A stretch of DNA of 64,000 bases from Bacteroidales bacterium. Lineage in GTDB: Bacteria; Bacteroidota; Bacteroidia; Bacteroidales; UBA932. Every line of letters begins with the position of its first letter. Within the stretch, counting starts at the first letter, position 1. Shown one piece after another: positions 15,988-23,530 of the stretch. A program made the translations under genes and the position numbers. The notes under the pieces were generated by a model that searched no databases, was not told the origin of the DNA, and worked only from the letters and a program-made list of their open reading frames with translations. Location: positions 62,001-126,000 of the forward strand of contig JAFRNC010000002.1 of NCBI GenBank assembly GCA_017430365.1. Reading direction: 5' to 3'.

Positions 15988-16422
15988 ATGAAAAAAATGA
16001 TTCATTGGATTTTTAAGCCCATACTTGAAAGGCGGGAGGCCAAAATCCAGGCGCGAAGGCGCGCGAACATCGATTATTGCCTGCAAAGGGAAGATTTCAA
16101 ATATGAAGATCTAATTCCTATCCTCGATGAAGAATATGACCAGCTTGTCACTGATTTGGAGGTGAAGATTGCGAAGGAGAAAGCTGACGAGCCTTTCCAC
16201 GATTTCTGCTGGAGCGAGATTGTTGCCAGCATGAAAACGCGCAGGAGGGACGCTTATCAATTAAACTATCCTTGTCGAGAATGCGGCCGAACCAGCCTGA
16301 TTTACTTTTGTTTCCGAACGAACGACGAGAGCTGGCATCAACTCAGGGGACGGGAGGGCTATATGCTGATCTGCCCTGACTGCCTATCAAGATTAAGATT
16401 TGTTTACTATGTACTGAACTAG
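15988..16422 (+). CDS. Hypothetical protein with one zinc-knuckle pair
   Basis: A 144-residue protein. The first half is charged and helical (RREAKIQARRRANIDYCLQR). The second half carries two CxxC motifs, YPCRECGRTS and LICPDCLSRL, about 40 residues apart, which would bind one zinc ion as a ribbon. There is no signal peptide. No family name is offered. It lies 14 bases before the LRR lipoprotein gene. Confidence 0.5.
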   Translation: MKKMIHWIFKPILERREAKIQARRRANIDYCLQREDFKYEDLIPILDEEYDQLVTDLEVKIAKEKADEPFHDFCWSEIVASMKTRRRDAYQLNYPCRECGRTSLIYFCFRTNDESWHQLRGREGYMLICPDCLSRLRFVYYVLN

Positions 16423-16436
16423 GATGCTTTCCCACT

Positions 16437-18194
16437 ATGAAGCGAATCTCTATCGTACTTACTGTCCTATGCGTCATTGGTTGTCATCCCAACCAGACAA
16501 AGGCTCCAGATACATCTGGACGGGTATGGCTCTCTCCGAGCAACGAATATGTTGACACCACTCGTTCTAGCCAGTTGACACAGGAAGCCGAACCCGACTC
16601 CATCGACTGGTATGCGGAAGTCGATGTCACGCGTGACTGGTACCCTGAAAGTCGCATCGTCCATCTATTCGGGGAGCCCACACGACAGCAGGTCGCTAAA
16701 TGGAGGAAACTTTGTGACCGGGATACCCTGCACTCTGTAGATCAGTTGGAACTATCACAATTTGCCTATGGCATCCGTCATCTCACGGCCTTTTATGACC
16801 TGAACAATCTTTCAATCTCCGATTCAGAGGAGTCAGAATTCATCCTCTGGCGGTTGGCGCAGTTCACCGGGGATTCCATCATGCCCGTAAGCATCCAGGC
16901 GCGGTTGGAAATGTTCCTCCGGCAAATTGAGCGACTTCTCGAATTCGATGCGCAGTTTCAAGTTGAACACAATATGAAGGCTTGCATGGAAGCATACCTG
17001 AACCATTGGTACAACCGAATTGCAGTACGTGAGATTGCACTACAGCGCTCGACCCTGCCGCTGGCTGAAACCATAATATATGATTTTGTACTTGCGGCAC
17101 AGTATAGTGAAGCGTATTCCTCAGCATTTATAACGGTTACCTATGCTGATGGAACGGCTTCTTCATATCCAGTCGAGCATGGAGAATCAGAAATGAACAA
17201 TGCTATGATCGTCCGTAGCGCCGTGAACGCTTGGGTGTATCCTGATTCTACACAACTGTTTGGTCTGGACAGCCGCTATGCGACGATTCCACTCGTCTTG
17301 GCGGAGTACGATGCTTTCATCAAAGGACTGGAAGAAGGTGAACTCGAGCTTCCCGTTGCACAAAGACGTGAAGCCCTGCTGAAGGAGAAAGCCGCTTGGA
17401 AAAAATGGATGGACTTCCGAATAGAGATAGCCCCTCAACTTTCGGAGCCCTATCGTTCCGCCTTTGACCACGCCACGCGCTCGATTTGCCGCAGGAAACT
17501 CATTACCCTCAAGAACCGGTACGAATGCTTCGGCTATATGAGCGATGAATATTTCGGCACGTTGCTGCCTTTTGACTGCTCCGATCAAGAGCTGGCGAAA
17601 TACGGTCAGTCATCCGAAGGAATTGTCCCGGAATTCTCGCCGTACTATTATGACCATGCTTGGCATATCCTTTATTCGGAGAATGGACGGGTATTACTCT
17701 ATTTCCCGCGAGACTCTGCAGCCACGCACTTTGTCATCCCGTCGGAAGTCCAAGCTATCGGCGATAACGCCTTTATGAGCAATCAACATTTGACGGAACT
17801 GACCCTGCATAACAATATCCGAAGGATTGCTGCAGGCTCTTTCCACGCTTGTGCTGAATTAAAGTCAGTAACCGTCCAAGGCCCTTTGACTGAATTCCCC
17901 TGGAGAGCCTTCGATGGGTGCCCCAAACTGGAAACCGTTAATCTTCCGGCCACACTCGAATCGATAGCCGGCTTCGCCTTTGCCGGATGCACCAAACTCC
18001 GCAAATTGATTGTCAGAAGCCCCGATCCGTCAGTCTTTCAAATGGATAATTCAGAACCTGGCGTTACCGACTTCGACTGGGCATTCAACGATATCAGTTT
18101 TACCAAATGCATCCTCTACGTACCGGCTGCATCCATATCCAAATACCAGAACGCCATCGGCTGGAACCGATTCAAGCACATCCAAGCAATATGA
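16437..18194 (+). CDS. Lipoprotein with C-terminal BspA-type leucine-rich repeats
   Basis: A 585-residue protein with an SPII signal peptide: MKRISIVLTVLCVIGC, with Cys16 as the lipidation site. The first 400 residues are helical and unrecognised. The C-terminal part holds LRR_5 (BspA-like) repeats, seen as IGDNAFMSNQHLTELTLH, AAGSFHACAELKSVTV, WRAFDGCPKLETVNLP and GFAFAGCTKLRKLIV. These repeats form an open solenoid used for binding other proteins or surfaces. It should sit in the outer membrane or face the periplasm. It overlaps the next gene by 4 bases (ATGA), so the lipoprotein and the following integral membrane protein are probably made together. Confidence 0.75.
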   Translation: MKRISIVLTVLCVIGCHPNQTKAPDTSGRVWLSPSNEYVDTTRSSQLTQEAEPDSIDWYAEVDVTRDWYPESRIVHLFGEPTRQQVAKWRKLCDRDTLHSVDQLELSQFAYGIRHLTAFYDLNNLSISDSEESEFILWRLAQFTGDSIMPVSIQARLEMFLRQIERLLEFDAQFQVEHNMKACMEAYLNHWYNRIAVREIALQRSTLPLAETIIYDFVLAAQYSEAYSSAFITVTYADGTASSYPVEHGESEMNNAMIVRSAVNAWVYPDSTQLFGLDSRYATIPLVLAEYDAFIKGLEEGELELPVAQRREALLKEKAAWKKWMDFRIEIAPQLSEPYRSAFDHATRSICRRKLITLKNRYECFGYMSDEYFGTLLPFDCSDQELAKYGQSSEGIVPEFSPYYYDHAWHILYSENGRVLLYFPRDSAATHFVIPSEVQAIGDNAFMSNQHLTELTLHNNIRRIAAGSFHACAELKSVTVQGPLTEFPWRAFDGCPKLETVNLPATLESIAGFAFAGCTKLRKLIVRSPDPSVFQMDNSEPGVTDFDWAFNDISFTKCILYVPAASISKYQNAIGWNRFKHIQAI

Positions 18195-18979
18195 AACCAG
18201 AGTCGACACATCACCTTGAAGGGAACACCGCCCAAGAAAACATCTCTCGCTCATCCCTTTTCCTTGTAGGCGTGGCGACAACCATCATCGTGCTCCAATT
18301 CCTGGCGCACACATTCATCAGTATCCACCCTATTTATTCTTCCGAAACTGCCACTCCGGGTAATCATCTTTGCAATTGGATACTGATTGCCCTATACACT
18401 TGGAGACACCTAGTGCTCTTACTGCTGGCCGCCTGGACCGGACTTCTGTTACGAAACGTCTTCCCGAGTCCGACCAGGGCCAGATGCATCATTCTTTCTG
18501 CAATTGCCGTAACGGGACTGGTCCTGTACAACTACGGTGTACTGACGAACAGTTGGCCGCTGTATTTCTTCGGCGGCTGCATTGCCGCCGCCATGTTCCA
18601 GGGGTATATGTTCAACCCCGGCCGTACCGTTGAACACCATCCCGTTGAGTCTGCGGCGATGAGCGTCACGATGGCAATCGTATGCCTTGGCCTTTTTCTC
18701 TTGGATCGTCACCGAATGGTCACTGTTTTCGGCATGATGCCGTTCGTCTACTATATGCTCTTGCTATCAAATAGCCGCCCCGTGCAGCAGTGCATGGCAA
18801 GCCCATGGGTGAAACCAACGGTAATCGCCCTTTCAGCCCTATCATTCGCTGCCGCCGTAATCGGATTGATACAAAACCATCGGCTCAGCTTCTACTACCT
18901 CCTGCCCGTATGGTCGGTCATCATCCAGCCGGCTGTGGTATATCCGTGTATTCTGCTCTGGAAGAGGAAGAAGAAATAG
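18191..18979 (+). CDS. Multi-pass membrane protein, unknown function
   Basis: A 262-residue protein from ATG 18191, which overlaps the stop of the lipoprotein gene (ATGA). After a short hydrophilic start it has about seven to eight hydrophobic segments, such as LFLVGVATTIIVLQFLAHTF, HLVLLLLAAWTGLLL, SVTMAIVCLGLFLL and a final pair before a WKRKKK tail. It has no recognisable transport or enzyme motif. Translational coupling to the LRR lipoprotein suggests a shared envelope role. Confidence 0.6.
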   Translation: MKPESTHHLEGNTAQENISRSSLFLVGVATTIIVLQFLAHTFISIHPIYSSETATPGNHLCNWILIALYTWRHLVLLLLAAWTGLLLRNVFPSPTRARCIILSAIAVTGLVLYNYGVLTNSWPLYFFGGCIAAAMFQGYMFNPGRTVEHHPVESAAMSVTMAIVCLGLFLLDRHRMVTVFGMMPFVYYMLLLSNSRPVQQCMASPWVKPTVIALSALSFAAAVIGLIQNHRLSFYYLLPVWSVIIQPAVVYPCILLWKRKKK

Positions 18980-18999
18980 ACGGCAATTAAAACTATCTA

Positions 19000-19194
19000 A
19001 TGAGCAGGGCTGTCGCGAGGGCCATTGCGGGGGCCGATGGCATCTATGTTCCATCGGGAGATATTCTCAAAAAGGAAAACCAATCCACAATAATATGCAT
19101 GGCCTCGCTCTTCGATGTTGCAAGCAACGCCACGGTTGTCGTCCCCATAGTTGACTCTCAATCACAATACCTGCAGCAGTCGTTACTAGTCTGA
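19000..19194 (+). CDS. Small ORF, faintly HPr-like
   Basis: A 64-codon frame starting MSRAVARAIAGADGIYVPSG. The spacing of ADGIYVPS, then QSTIICMASLFDVASNATVV, then a final helix is vaguely like the phosphocarrier HPr fold, but the His-Ala-Arg-Pro active site is absent. It lies 20 bases after the membrane protein gene and ends 5 bases before the toxin gene on the other strand. It may be a remnant or a chance frame. Confidence 0.3.
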   Translation: MSRAVARAIAGADGIYVPSGDILKKENQSTIICMASLFDVASNATVVVPIVDSQSQYLQQSLLV

Positions 19195-19199
19195 GTGGA

Positions 19200-19628
19200 T
19201 TAAATGTCTTCCTGCGAAGAGCAGTTCTGCCGTTCAATGATGGTCAGCAGCTCTGCCGGTGTCACAACGATCGGATTCTTCGGAAAGTGTTTCGTATTTC
19301 CCGTAACCAGATAAGAGTCTTCTTTTGAAAGCGCCACCTCGTAGAAAACAATATCCTTGGGATCGGGGAAGTTCTCAGTTGTCGGCGTGCGTCCCCTCGT
19401 GACCCCCAACTCGGCAATAGCATCCAGAATCGCGTCAATCGCTTCAGCAGGCAAATTGAACTTAGCGCGATGAAGCACTTCCTCGTATTCCTGGAATATC
19501 TCCTCGTTGAAGACAGGGACGATGGTTCCGTCAAGAATATGCTTGCGGATAAGAACCGTTCCCGTGTCGATTGTTCTAGAAAGAAGTGACGATACGAGGA
19601 CGTTTGTATCGATAACGGCATAGATCAT
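19200..19628 (-). CDS. PIN-domain toxin of a toxin-antitoxin pair
   Basis: A 142-residue PIN protein. The metal-binding acids are visible: Asp in YAVIDTNVLVSSLL near the start, Glu residues in FNEEIFQEYEEVL, and Asp in FPDPKDIVFYEVAL, followed by YLVTGNTKHFP, the usual end of the active site. PIN toxins are Mg-dependent ribonucleases that cut tRNA, rRNA or mRNA. I chose ATG 19628, which overlaps the antitoxin stop as TGATG. A GTG three bases upstream is also in frame. Fusion of this PIN type with a RelB/DinJ-like antitoxin is a mixed pairing seen in several bacteria. Confidence 0.85.
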   Translation of the reverse strand: MIYAVIDTNVLVSSLLSRTIDTGTVLIRKHILDGTIVPVFNEEIFQEYEEVLHRAKFNLPAEAIDAILDAIAELGVTRGRTPTTENFPDPKDIVFYEVALSKEDSYLVTGNTKHFPKNPIVVTPAELLTIIERQNCSSQEDI

Positions 19629-19921
19629 CACTTACCCGCCCTCGCCTTACGGATCTCTTCGTTGATTTCTTCCAAGGTGAGGGCGGGAAGCTCTTCGAGC
19701 AGTGCCTTAGCCTTGATTTCATCAAAAGCAGCCTTGCCCTTATCTATTATTTCTTCCTTGGAGGGAGCCTCGATGATGAAGGGAATCCTGCGTTTGCGAA
19801 CCACCATGCGGGCAAAAATGTTGAAAGCGGTGTTGGTGCTCATGCCGAATTCGTCGCAAAGTGCATCAAACTGCACCTTGAGGTCGTTATCCATACGGAT
19901 GGTCATTGCTGTCTGAGCCAT
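19628..19921 (-). CDS. RelB/DinJ-family antitoxin
   Basis: A 97-residue protein from ATG 19921 (MAQTAMTIRMDNDLK). The ribbon-helix-helix DNA-binding part is at the start: TAMTIRMDNDLKVQFDALC then EFGMSTNTAFNIFARMVV. The C-terminal half (RRIPFIIEAP and the Glu/Leu-rich tail) should wrap the toxin. It overlaps the toxin start by 1 base, giving coupled translation with the antitoxin made first. A promoter and inverted repeat lie directly upstream, as expected for autoregulation. Confidence 0.85.
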   Translation of the reverse strand: MAQTAMTIRMDNDLKVQFDALCDEFGMSTNTAFNIFARMVVRKRRIPFIIEAPSKEEIIDKGKAAFDEIKAKALLEELPALTLEEINEEIRKARAGK

Positions 19922-19936
19922 AGCTTCTCTATTTTT

Positions 19937-19960
19937 ATGCAAATATAATGCTTTTTGCAT
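19937..19960 (-). promoter_or_regulatory. Antitoxin promoter with overlapping inverted-repeat operator
   Basis: On the minus strand TATATTTG (19947-19940) fits the -7 consensus, 18 bases before the antitoxin ATG. ATGCAAA (19937-19943) and TTTGCAT (19954-19960) form a perfect 7-bp inverted repeat with a 10-base spacer covering this promoter, as expected for binding by a ribbon-helix-helix antitoxin. Confidence 0.6.
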
Positions 19961-20061
19961 CAATTCGCAATCTTTATGCCACCAAATTATTAGCTAAATT
20001 ATATCCGGAATTACCAGACTACAACGTCGCCGGGCAACTCGACTCTTTATTTCAAAGATGA
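19948..20061 (+). CDS. Short ORF divergent to the toxin-antitoxin pair (fragment?)
   Basis: A 37-codon frame, MLFASIRNLYATKLLAKLYP then ELPDYNVAGQLDSLFQR. The last 20 residues read like the C-terminal tail of a real protein rather than random sequence. Its ATG lies inside the operator. It could be a truncated remnant of a gene cut off when the toxin-antitoxin unit inserted, but no family is recognised. Confidence 0.25.
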   Translation: MLFASIRNLYATKLLAKLYPELPDYNVAGQLDSLFQR

Positions 20062-20406
20062 TTACTTAAACGAAGGCACCTCCTCGAAAGGGAGTACCCT
20101 TCCGAAGAAGTTTATTTTCGCATCCCGCAGGAGAGCAAGATCGATAGCAGGATACGTACCGGACCGAAGGGCATCGCGGCAAACCATCAACACCTTCCCC
20201 ATGATGTTTTGTCCTGCGAACACACCTTCTCTCGACCATTCCCCCAGCCGTTGTCCATCGAGCCTGCGGTTGAGCTCCGCTTTGCTCAACTTTTGACTCT
20301 TCAATTCTTTCTTGCGGTTCCTGATCCGTTCCCCGAGCAACTCATTGCGGCATCCCCAGATTGAAGCGGTAACTCCCGGACGGGCAGAAACATCCTCGAT
20401 GATCAC
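20062..20406 (-). CDS. Hypothetical protein, possibly truncated at its start
   Basis: A minus-strand frame with protein-like composition: VIIEDVSARPGV, then NELLGERIRNRKKELKSQKL, and a C-terminus reading AIDLALLRDAKINFFGRVLP. No ATG is available in the coding part; the first usable start is GTG 20406. Further upstream the frame runs through a poly-A tract and the start of the WYL gene, which is unlikely to be coding. It may be the 3' part of a gene whose beginning was replaced. Function unknown. Confidence 0.3.
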   Translation of the reverse strand: MIIEDVSARPGVTASIWGCRNELLGERIRNRKKELKSQKLSKAELNRRLDGQRLGEWSREGVFAGQNIMGKVLMVCRDALRSGTYPAIDLALLRDAKINFFGRVLPFEEVPSFK

Positions 20407-20432
20407 CGCATCCTCTACTCCGGCGAATTCCT

Positions 20433-20440
20433 TATATTTG
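20433..20440 (+). promoter_or_regulatory. -7 promoter element for the WYL gene
   Basis: TATATTTG fits the -7 consensus and is followed by a run of A and an ATG at 20455. That ATG opens a frame that ends after 11 codons, one base out of phase with the WYL protein. Confidence 0.5.
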
Positions 20441-20486
20441 TAAAAAAAAAAGTAATGGCGCGTAACGATTTCGACGGCACGAGTGG

Positions 20487-21401
20487 ATGATGCGCATCCT
20501 ACGGAGCCATCCCATGACAAAGAAAGAGATTCAGAAGGCCTGGTTGGAAGAAAAGTCTTTGAACCCCGAAGGCGCTCCGCTGAAAGATCGTACTTTTTAC
20601 AATCACATTGCTGCCATCAGAGAAAAATACGGTGTCACGATAGTCAATGATGAAGACGGGAAGCCGTTTCATATCAGCAATGAAGACAAAGTAATTTCCC
20701 GGACATTATCGGACCTTCTCCTGAAAAAACTCACGAATGAGTATAATCTTGGGAAACGGATTCTCTTCGAGGACGACTTGACTGCCAACCGGGACAAGAC
20801 CGATACTGACATTATGAAAATAGCCGAAGCCATGAGCATGAATCACAAGATTCAATTTAAGCATCGGCGGTTTGGCGATAAAGATCAAGTGGGCGAAATC
20901 CGTACCGTCCATCCGTATTTCATTCGGATGAACGACTTGACGGTATATCTGGTAGGTTACTGTGAGGAGCACAAAGAAGTCCGTACCTTCGGCGTCGACG
21001 AACGCATAACCTCGGAAATCACCATTCTGGAAGATTATTTCAAATTCCCGGACTGTTTCGATCCGAATACCTATTTTGAGACAGCTGTCGGGGTTATTCG
21101 CGAAACTCCTGAAGAAAAGCCCAGCCTGATACGGCTTCTAGCCTCACCGCGCGAGGCAGAGTACCTCCGCTCGAAAAAGTTCCATTCCTCGCAAAAGGAA
21201 ATAGCCACCCTTCCCAAGACCGGTTATGTTGTTTTCGAATACCGGCTTTCACCAACCATTGAGTTCTACAGGAAGCTTTTCTCCTATGCGGGAAGCCTTT
21301 CCGTCATCTCGCCTTATGAGGTTGTACAAAACGCTATGGATAAACTCCAATTGATGTATAATCAGCATCAGGCTAACTGGTATCGGATGCTTTCCAGGTA
21401 A
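20487..21401 (+). CDS. WYL-domain transcriptional regulator (start damaged?)
   Basis: A 304-residue protein. Residues 1-55 form a winged-helix-like DNA-binding part (MTKKEIQKAWLEEKSLNPEG then LKDRTFYNHIAAIREKYG). The WYL domain follows at about 115-175, with IQFKHRRFGDKDQVGEIRTV, HPYFIRMNDLTVYLVGYCEE and RTFGVDERI, and a WCX-like C-terminal part ends near LQLMYNQHQANWYRMLS. WYL proteins sense nucleotides or nucleic acids and often control defence genes. Relatives usually begin MARN...IW..DTI; here MARNDFDG at 20455 is in another frame and an EWMMRIL segment follows in this frame, so a one-base frameshift may have removed the true N-terminus. It precedes the AAA+ ATPase gene. Confidence 0.75.
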   Translation: MMRILRSHPMTKKEIQKAWLEEKSLNPEGAPLKDRTFYNHIAAIREKYGVTIVNDEDGKPFHISNEDKVISRTLSDLLLKKLTNEYNLGKRILFEDDLTANRDKTDTDIMKIAEAMSMNHKIQFKHRRFGDKDQVGEIRTVHPYFIRMNDLTVYLVGYCEEHKEVRTFGVDERITSEITILEDYFKFPDCFDPNTYFETAVGVIRETPEEKPSLIRLLASPREAEYLRSKKFHSSQKEIATLPKTGYVVFEYRLSPTIEFYRKLFSYAGSLSVISPYEVVQNAMDKLQLMYNQHQANWYRMLSR

Positions 21402-21457
21402 TAGTCACTTGTGTAAGTTTTTGGCACGGTGCGTATAGGTTTTTTCACCTGTTTATC

Positions 21458-21465
21458 TATTTTTG
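21458..21465 (+). promoter_or_regulatory. -7 promoter element for the AAA+ ATPase gene
   Basis: TATTTTTG matches TAnnTTTG. A transcript from here would begin near 21472 and would contain the terminator-like hairpin that follows, before reaching the ATPase start at 21540. Confidence 0.5.
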
Positions 21466-21484
21466 CAACGTGATACACAACTGG

Positions 21485-21511
21485 AACCGCCCTTTTCGGG
21501 GCGGTTTTTTT
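21485..21511 (+). terminator. Terminator-like hairpin in the ATPase leader
   Basis: AACCGCCC (21485-21492) pairs with GGGCGGTT (21499-21506) around a 6-base loop, followed by a T run. Outside it, TACACAA (21474-21480) and TTGTGTA (21513-21519) extend the symmetry. It ends the WYL transcript, but as a promoter element precedes it, it may also act as an attenuator for the ATPase gene. Confidence 0.75.
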
Positions 21512-21539
21512 ATTGTGTAAAACCAAAAATCACAAATGT

Positions 21540-23180
21540 ATGGAACAAAACATCCTCAAGGCCTTCAACGCCATCGTCACCGAAATTCGTAACTTCAAGC
21601 TCAACCCGTTCGATCCCGCTCTCGACAGTGCCGAGAGCGTCCAGAAGGAAATAGGTATGCTCCGTGAGGCTCTCGGGCTGACCGCCCTTCAAGTGGCACT
21701 GCTCGGACTCTCCATCGAGGGAGCGGCAGGGAAAAATATCACTTTCCTCGAGCTCGCCGATACGCTCAACTGCTCCTATCTGGAACTCATGTCGCACGCC
21801 GACGAGTTCCTGATCCTTCGCAAGAAGGGCTATCTGCGCATCTCCGAGGAGAAGATTTCCATTCCGGCCGAGGCAATGGCCGCGTTGATGAAAAACCAGG
21901 CCTACACGAGGGCCGAGCCGAAAGGAATGAGCACGGAAGCCCAGCTGGCCAAGATCAGGAGCTACCTGGGGAAGGTGCGCCGTGAGCAGATGGCAGAGGA
22001 GTTGTTCGTAGAAGAGGCCGACTTACTCATCCGCAGCAATCCGGAATCCAGCCTGGGGATGGCCTTCTCCAAACACATCGCTCCGCTCAGGTTGCCGGAT
22101 CAGGAACGATACCTTTTCTATCTCGCCCTATATGGAGCCCGTTTCCACGGTAACCAGTTTTCTGCCGTGGATGTCCAGGATTATTTCTCCAATGATTCGG
22201 GTTTCGAAGAAGCTCTCTTCTGGCTGGAGAACTGCCACGACTGCCTCGCCCTGTTCAAATCCCATATTTTTGAAGAGGTCTCGGTTGACGGGCTGGCCGA
22301 GGAGGGTCAGTTCAAAATCCGTAACGACATCGTCGAAGATTTCCTGAAAGAAGCAACTCCATTCGAGGGGCACAAAATCATATGGCTTGAAGACAGTGCC
22401 AAGTACACGCCCAAGGAACTCTTCTACAATGAAGCCGAGAAGCAGCAGGTTCAGCGGCTCTCATCGCTACTGAGCCCAGCAAATCTGCATCGCGTCTTTG
22501 AATCTATGGAAGCCAAGGGTATGTGCACCGGCTTTACATGCCTGTTCTTCGGTGCGCCCGGGACCGGCAAGACCGAAACAGCGCTTCAACTTGCCCGGGC
22601 TACGGGCCGGAAAGTTCTCTGCGCAGACATCGCCCAGATTCTCAGCAAGTGGGTCGGCGAATCGGATCAGAACGCCCGCCGCCTGTTCCGCGATTACCGT
22701 AAGGCAAACGAAGGAAACGAGCTTTCGCCCATTCTCCTGCTCAACGAGGCCGACGCTTTCCTCGGCAAGCGCTTCGAGAATGTGCGCAATACCACCGAAA
22801 AGATGGGAAATGGCCTGCAGAACATCTTCCTGGAGGAGTTGGAACGATTCAGCGGCATCCTTATCGCCACCACCAACCTCACATCCAACCTCGACCCGGC
22901 TTTCGACCGCCGATTTCTTTTCAAGATCCGCTTCGACAAGCCATGCACCGAGGTAAGCGCCTCTATCTGGCGTTCCATCATCCCCGAACTCTCCGAAGGA
23001 GAAGCCCTTCAACTGGCTACCGAATACGATTTCAGCGGCGGCCAGATCGAGAACATCGCCCGCAAGCGTAACCTCGACGCCATCCTCAACGGTTCAGAGC
23101 CGGATTTCGCAGCCATCCGTCACTACTGCGATGAAGAAACCATTGCCAACCGCCCCTTCCGCCGGGCTATCGGATTCTAA
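21540..23180 (+). CDS. AAA+ ATPase
   Basis: A 546-residue protein from ATG 21540 (MEQNILKAFNAIV). Residues 1-300 are helical and include winged-helix-like parts. The AAA+ module follows: Walker A FGAPGTGKTET at about 337-347, a pore-like KWVGESDQNARRLFRDY segment, Walker B ILLLNEADAFLGKR with Asn in place of the usual first Asp (NEAD, about 402-405), sensor 1 ATTNLTSNLD and an arginine finger AFDRRF. The C-terminal lid has the sensor 2 region (FSGGQIENIARK). It resembles remodelling or unfolding ATPases of the classic clade. It follows a WYL regulator and precedes a tiny membrane protein by 5 bases. Such pairs occur in defence islands, but no partner nuclease is seen. Confidence 0.8.
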   Translation: MEQNILKAFNAIVTEIRNFKLNPFDPALDSAESVQKEIGMLREALGLTALQVALLGLSIEGAAGKNITFLELADTLNCSYLELMSHADEFLILRKKGYLRISEEKISIPAEAMAALMKNQAYTRAEPKGMSTEAQLAKIRSYLGKVRREQMAEELFVEEADLLIRSNPESSLGMAFSKHIAPLRLPDQERYLFYLALYGARFHGNQFSAVDVQDYFSNDSGFEEALFWLENCHDCLALFKSHIFEEVSVDGLAEEGQFKIRNDIVEDFLKEATPFEGHKIIWLEDSAKYTPKELFYNEAEKQQVQRLSSLLSPANLHRVFESMEAKGMCTGFTCLFFGAPGTGKTETALQLARATGRKVLCADIAQILSKWVGESDQNARRLFRDYRKANEGNELSPILLLNEADAFLGKRFENVRNTTEKMGNGLQNIFLEELERFSGILIATTNLTSNLDPAFDRRFLFKIRFDKPCTEVSASIWRSIIPELSEGEALQLATEYDFSGGQIENIARKRNLDAILNGSEPDFAAIRHYCDEETIANRPFRRAIGF

Positions 23181-23185
23181 ACGCC

Positions 23186-23419
23186 ATGGAAAAGATTCTT
23201 GAAATATGTGAGTGGTGCTCGGACGTCTTCGGCACCACTCTCCTTATCCTGTTGGTTCTCATTCTCCTGCCTGCCATCATGGCCGTGGCTATGCTGCTGT
23301 TCGTTGCAGCTGTTCCCGTCGGGATAATCAGCTCGATCATCACACACACAACAAATCGACCACGACAATGGCTGAACCGCCTGAAAAGACCTCCGCTAAA
23401 GGACCGTACTTCATCATAA
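23186..23419 (+). CDS. Small membrane protein
   Basis: A 77-residue protein beginning MEKILEICEWCSDVFG. A long hydrophobic stretch (TLLILLVLILLPAIMAVAML and the following LFVAAVPVGIISSII) would make one long or two short membrane spans. The C-terminus is basic (RPRQWLNRLKRPPLKD). It starts 5 bases after the AAA+ ATPase gene, so the two are probably co-expressed. It may anchor the ATPase or act as a membrane effector (inference). The 111 bases after it hold no gene. Confidence 0.5.
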   Translation: MEKILEICEWCSDVFGTTLLILLVLILLPAIMAVAMLLFVAAVPVGIISSIITHTTNRPRQWLNRLKRPPLKDRTSS

Positions 23420-23530
23420 TCAAATAATCTTCATGTTGATCCAACGGGGTCCTTTGCTCTGGGGTCATGAGGGCAACTTATACTAACACTATTAATACCT
23501 TATGGCACGGATGAACTATACCACCGATCA

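Noticed and set aside
21422..21440. Sigma-54-like promoter (TTGGCACG)
   Set aside because: The -24 half is good but there is no TTGC at the needed -12 spacing.
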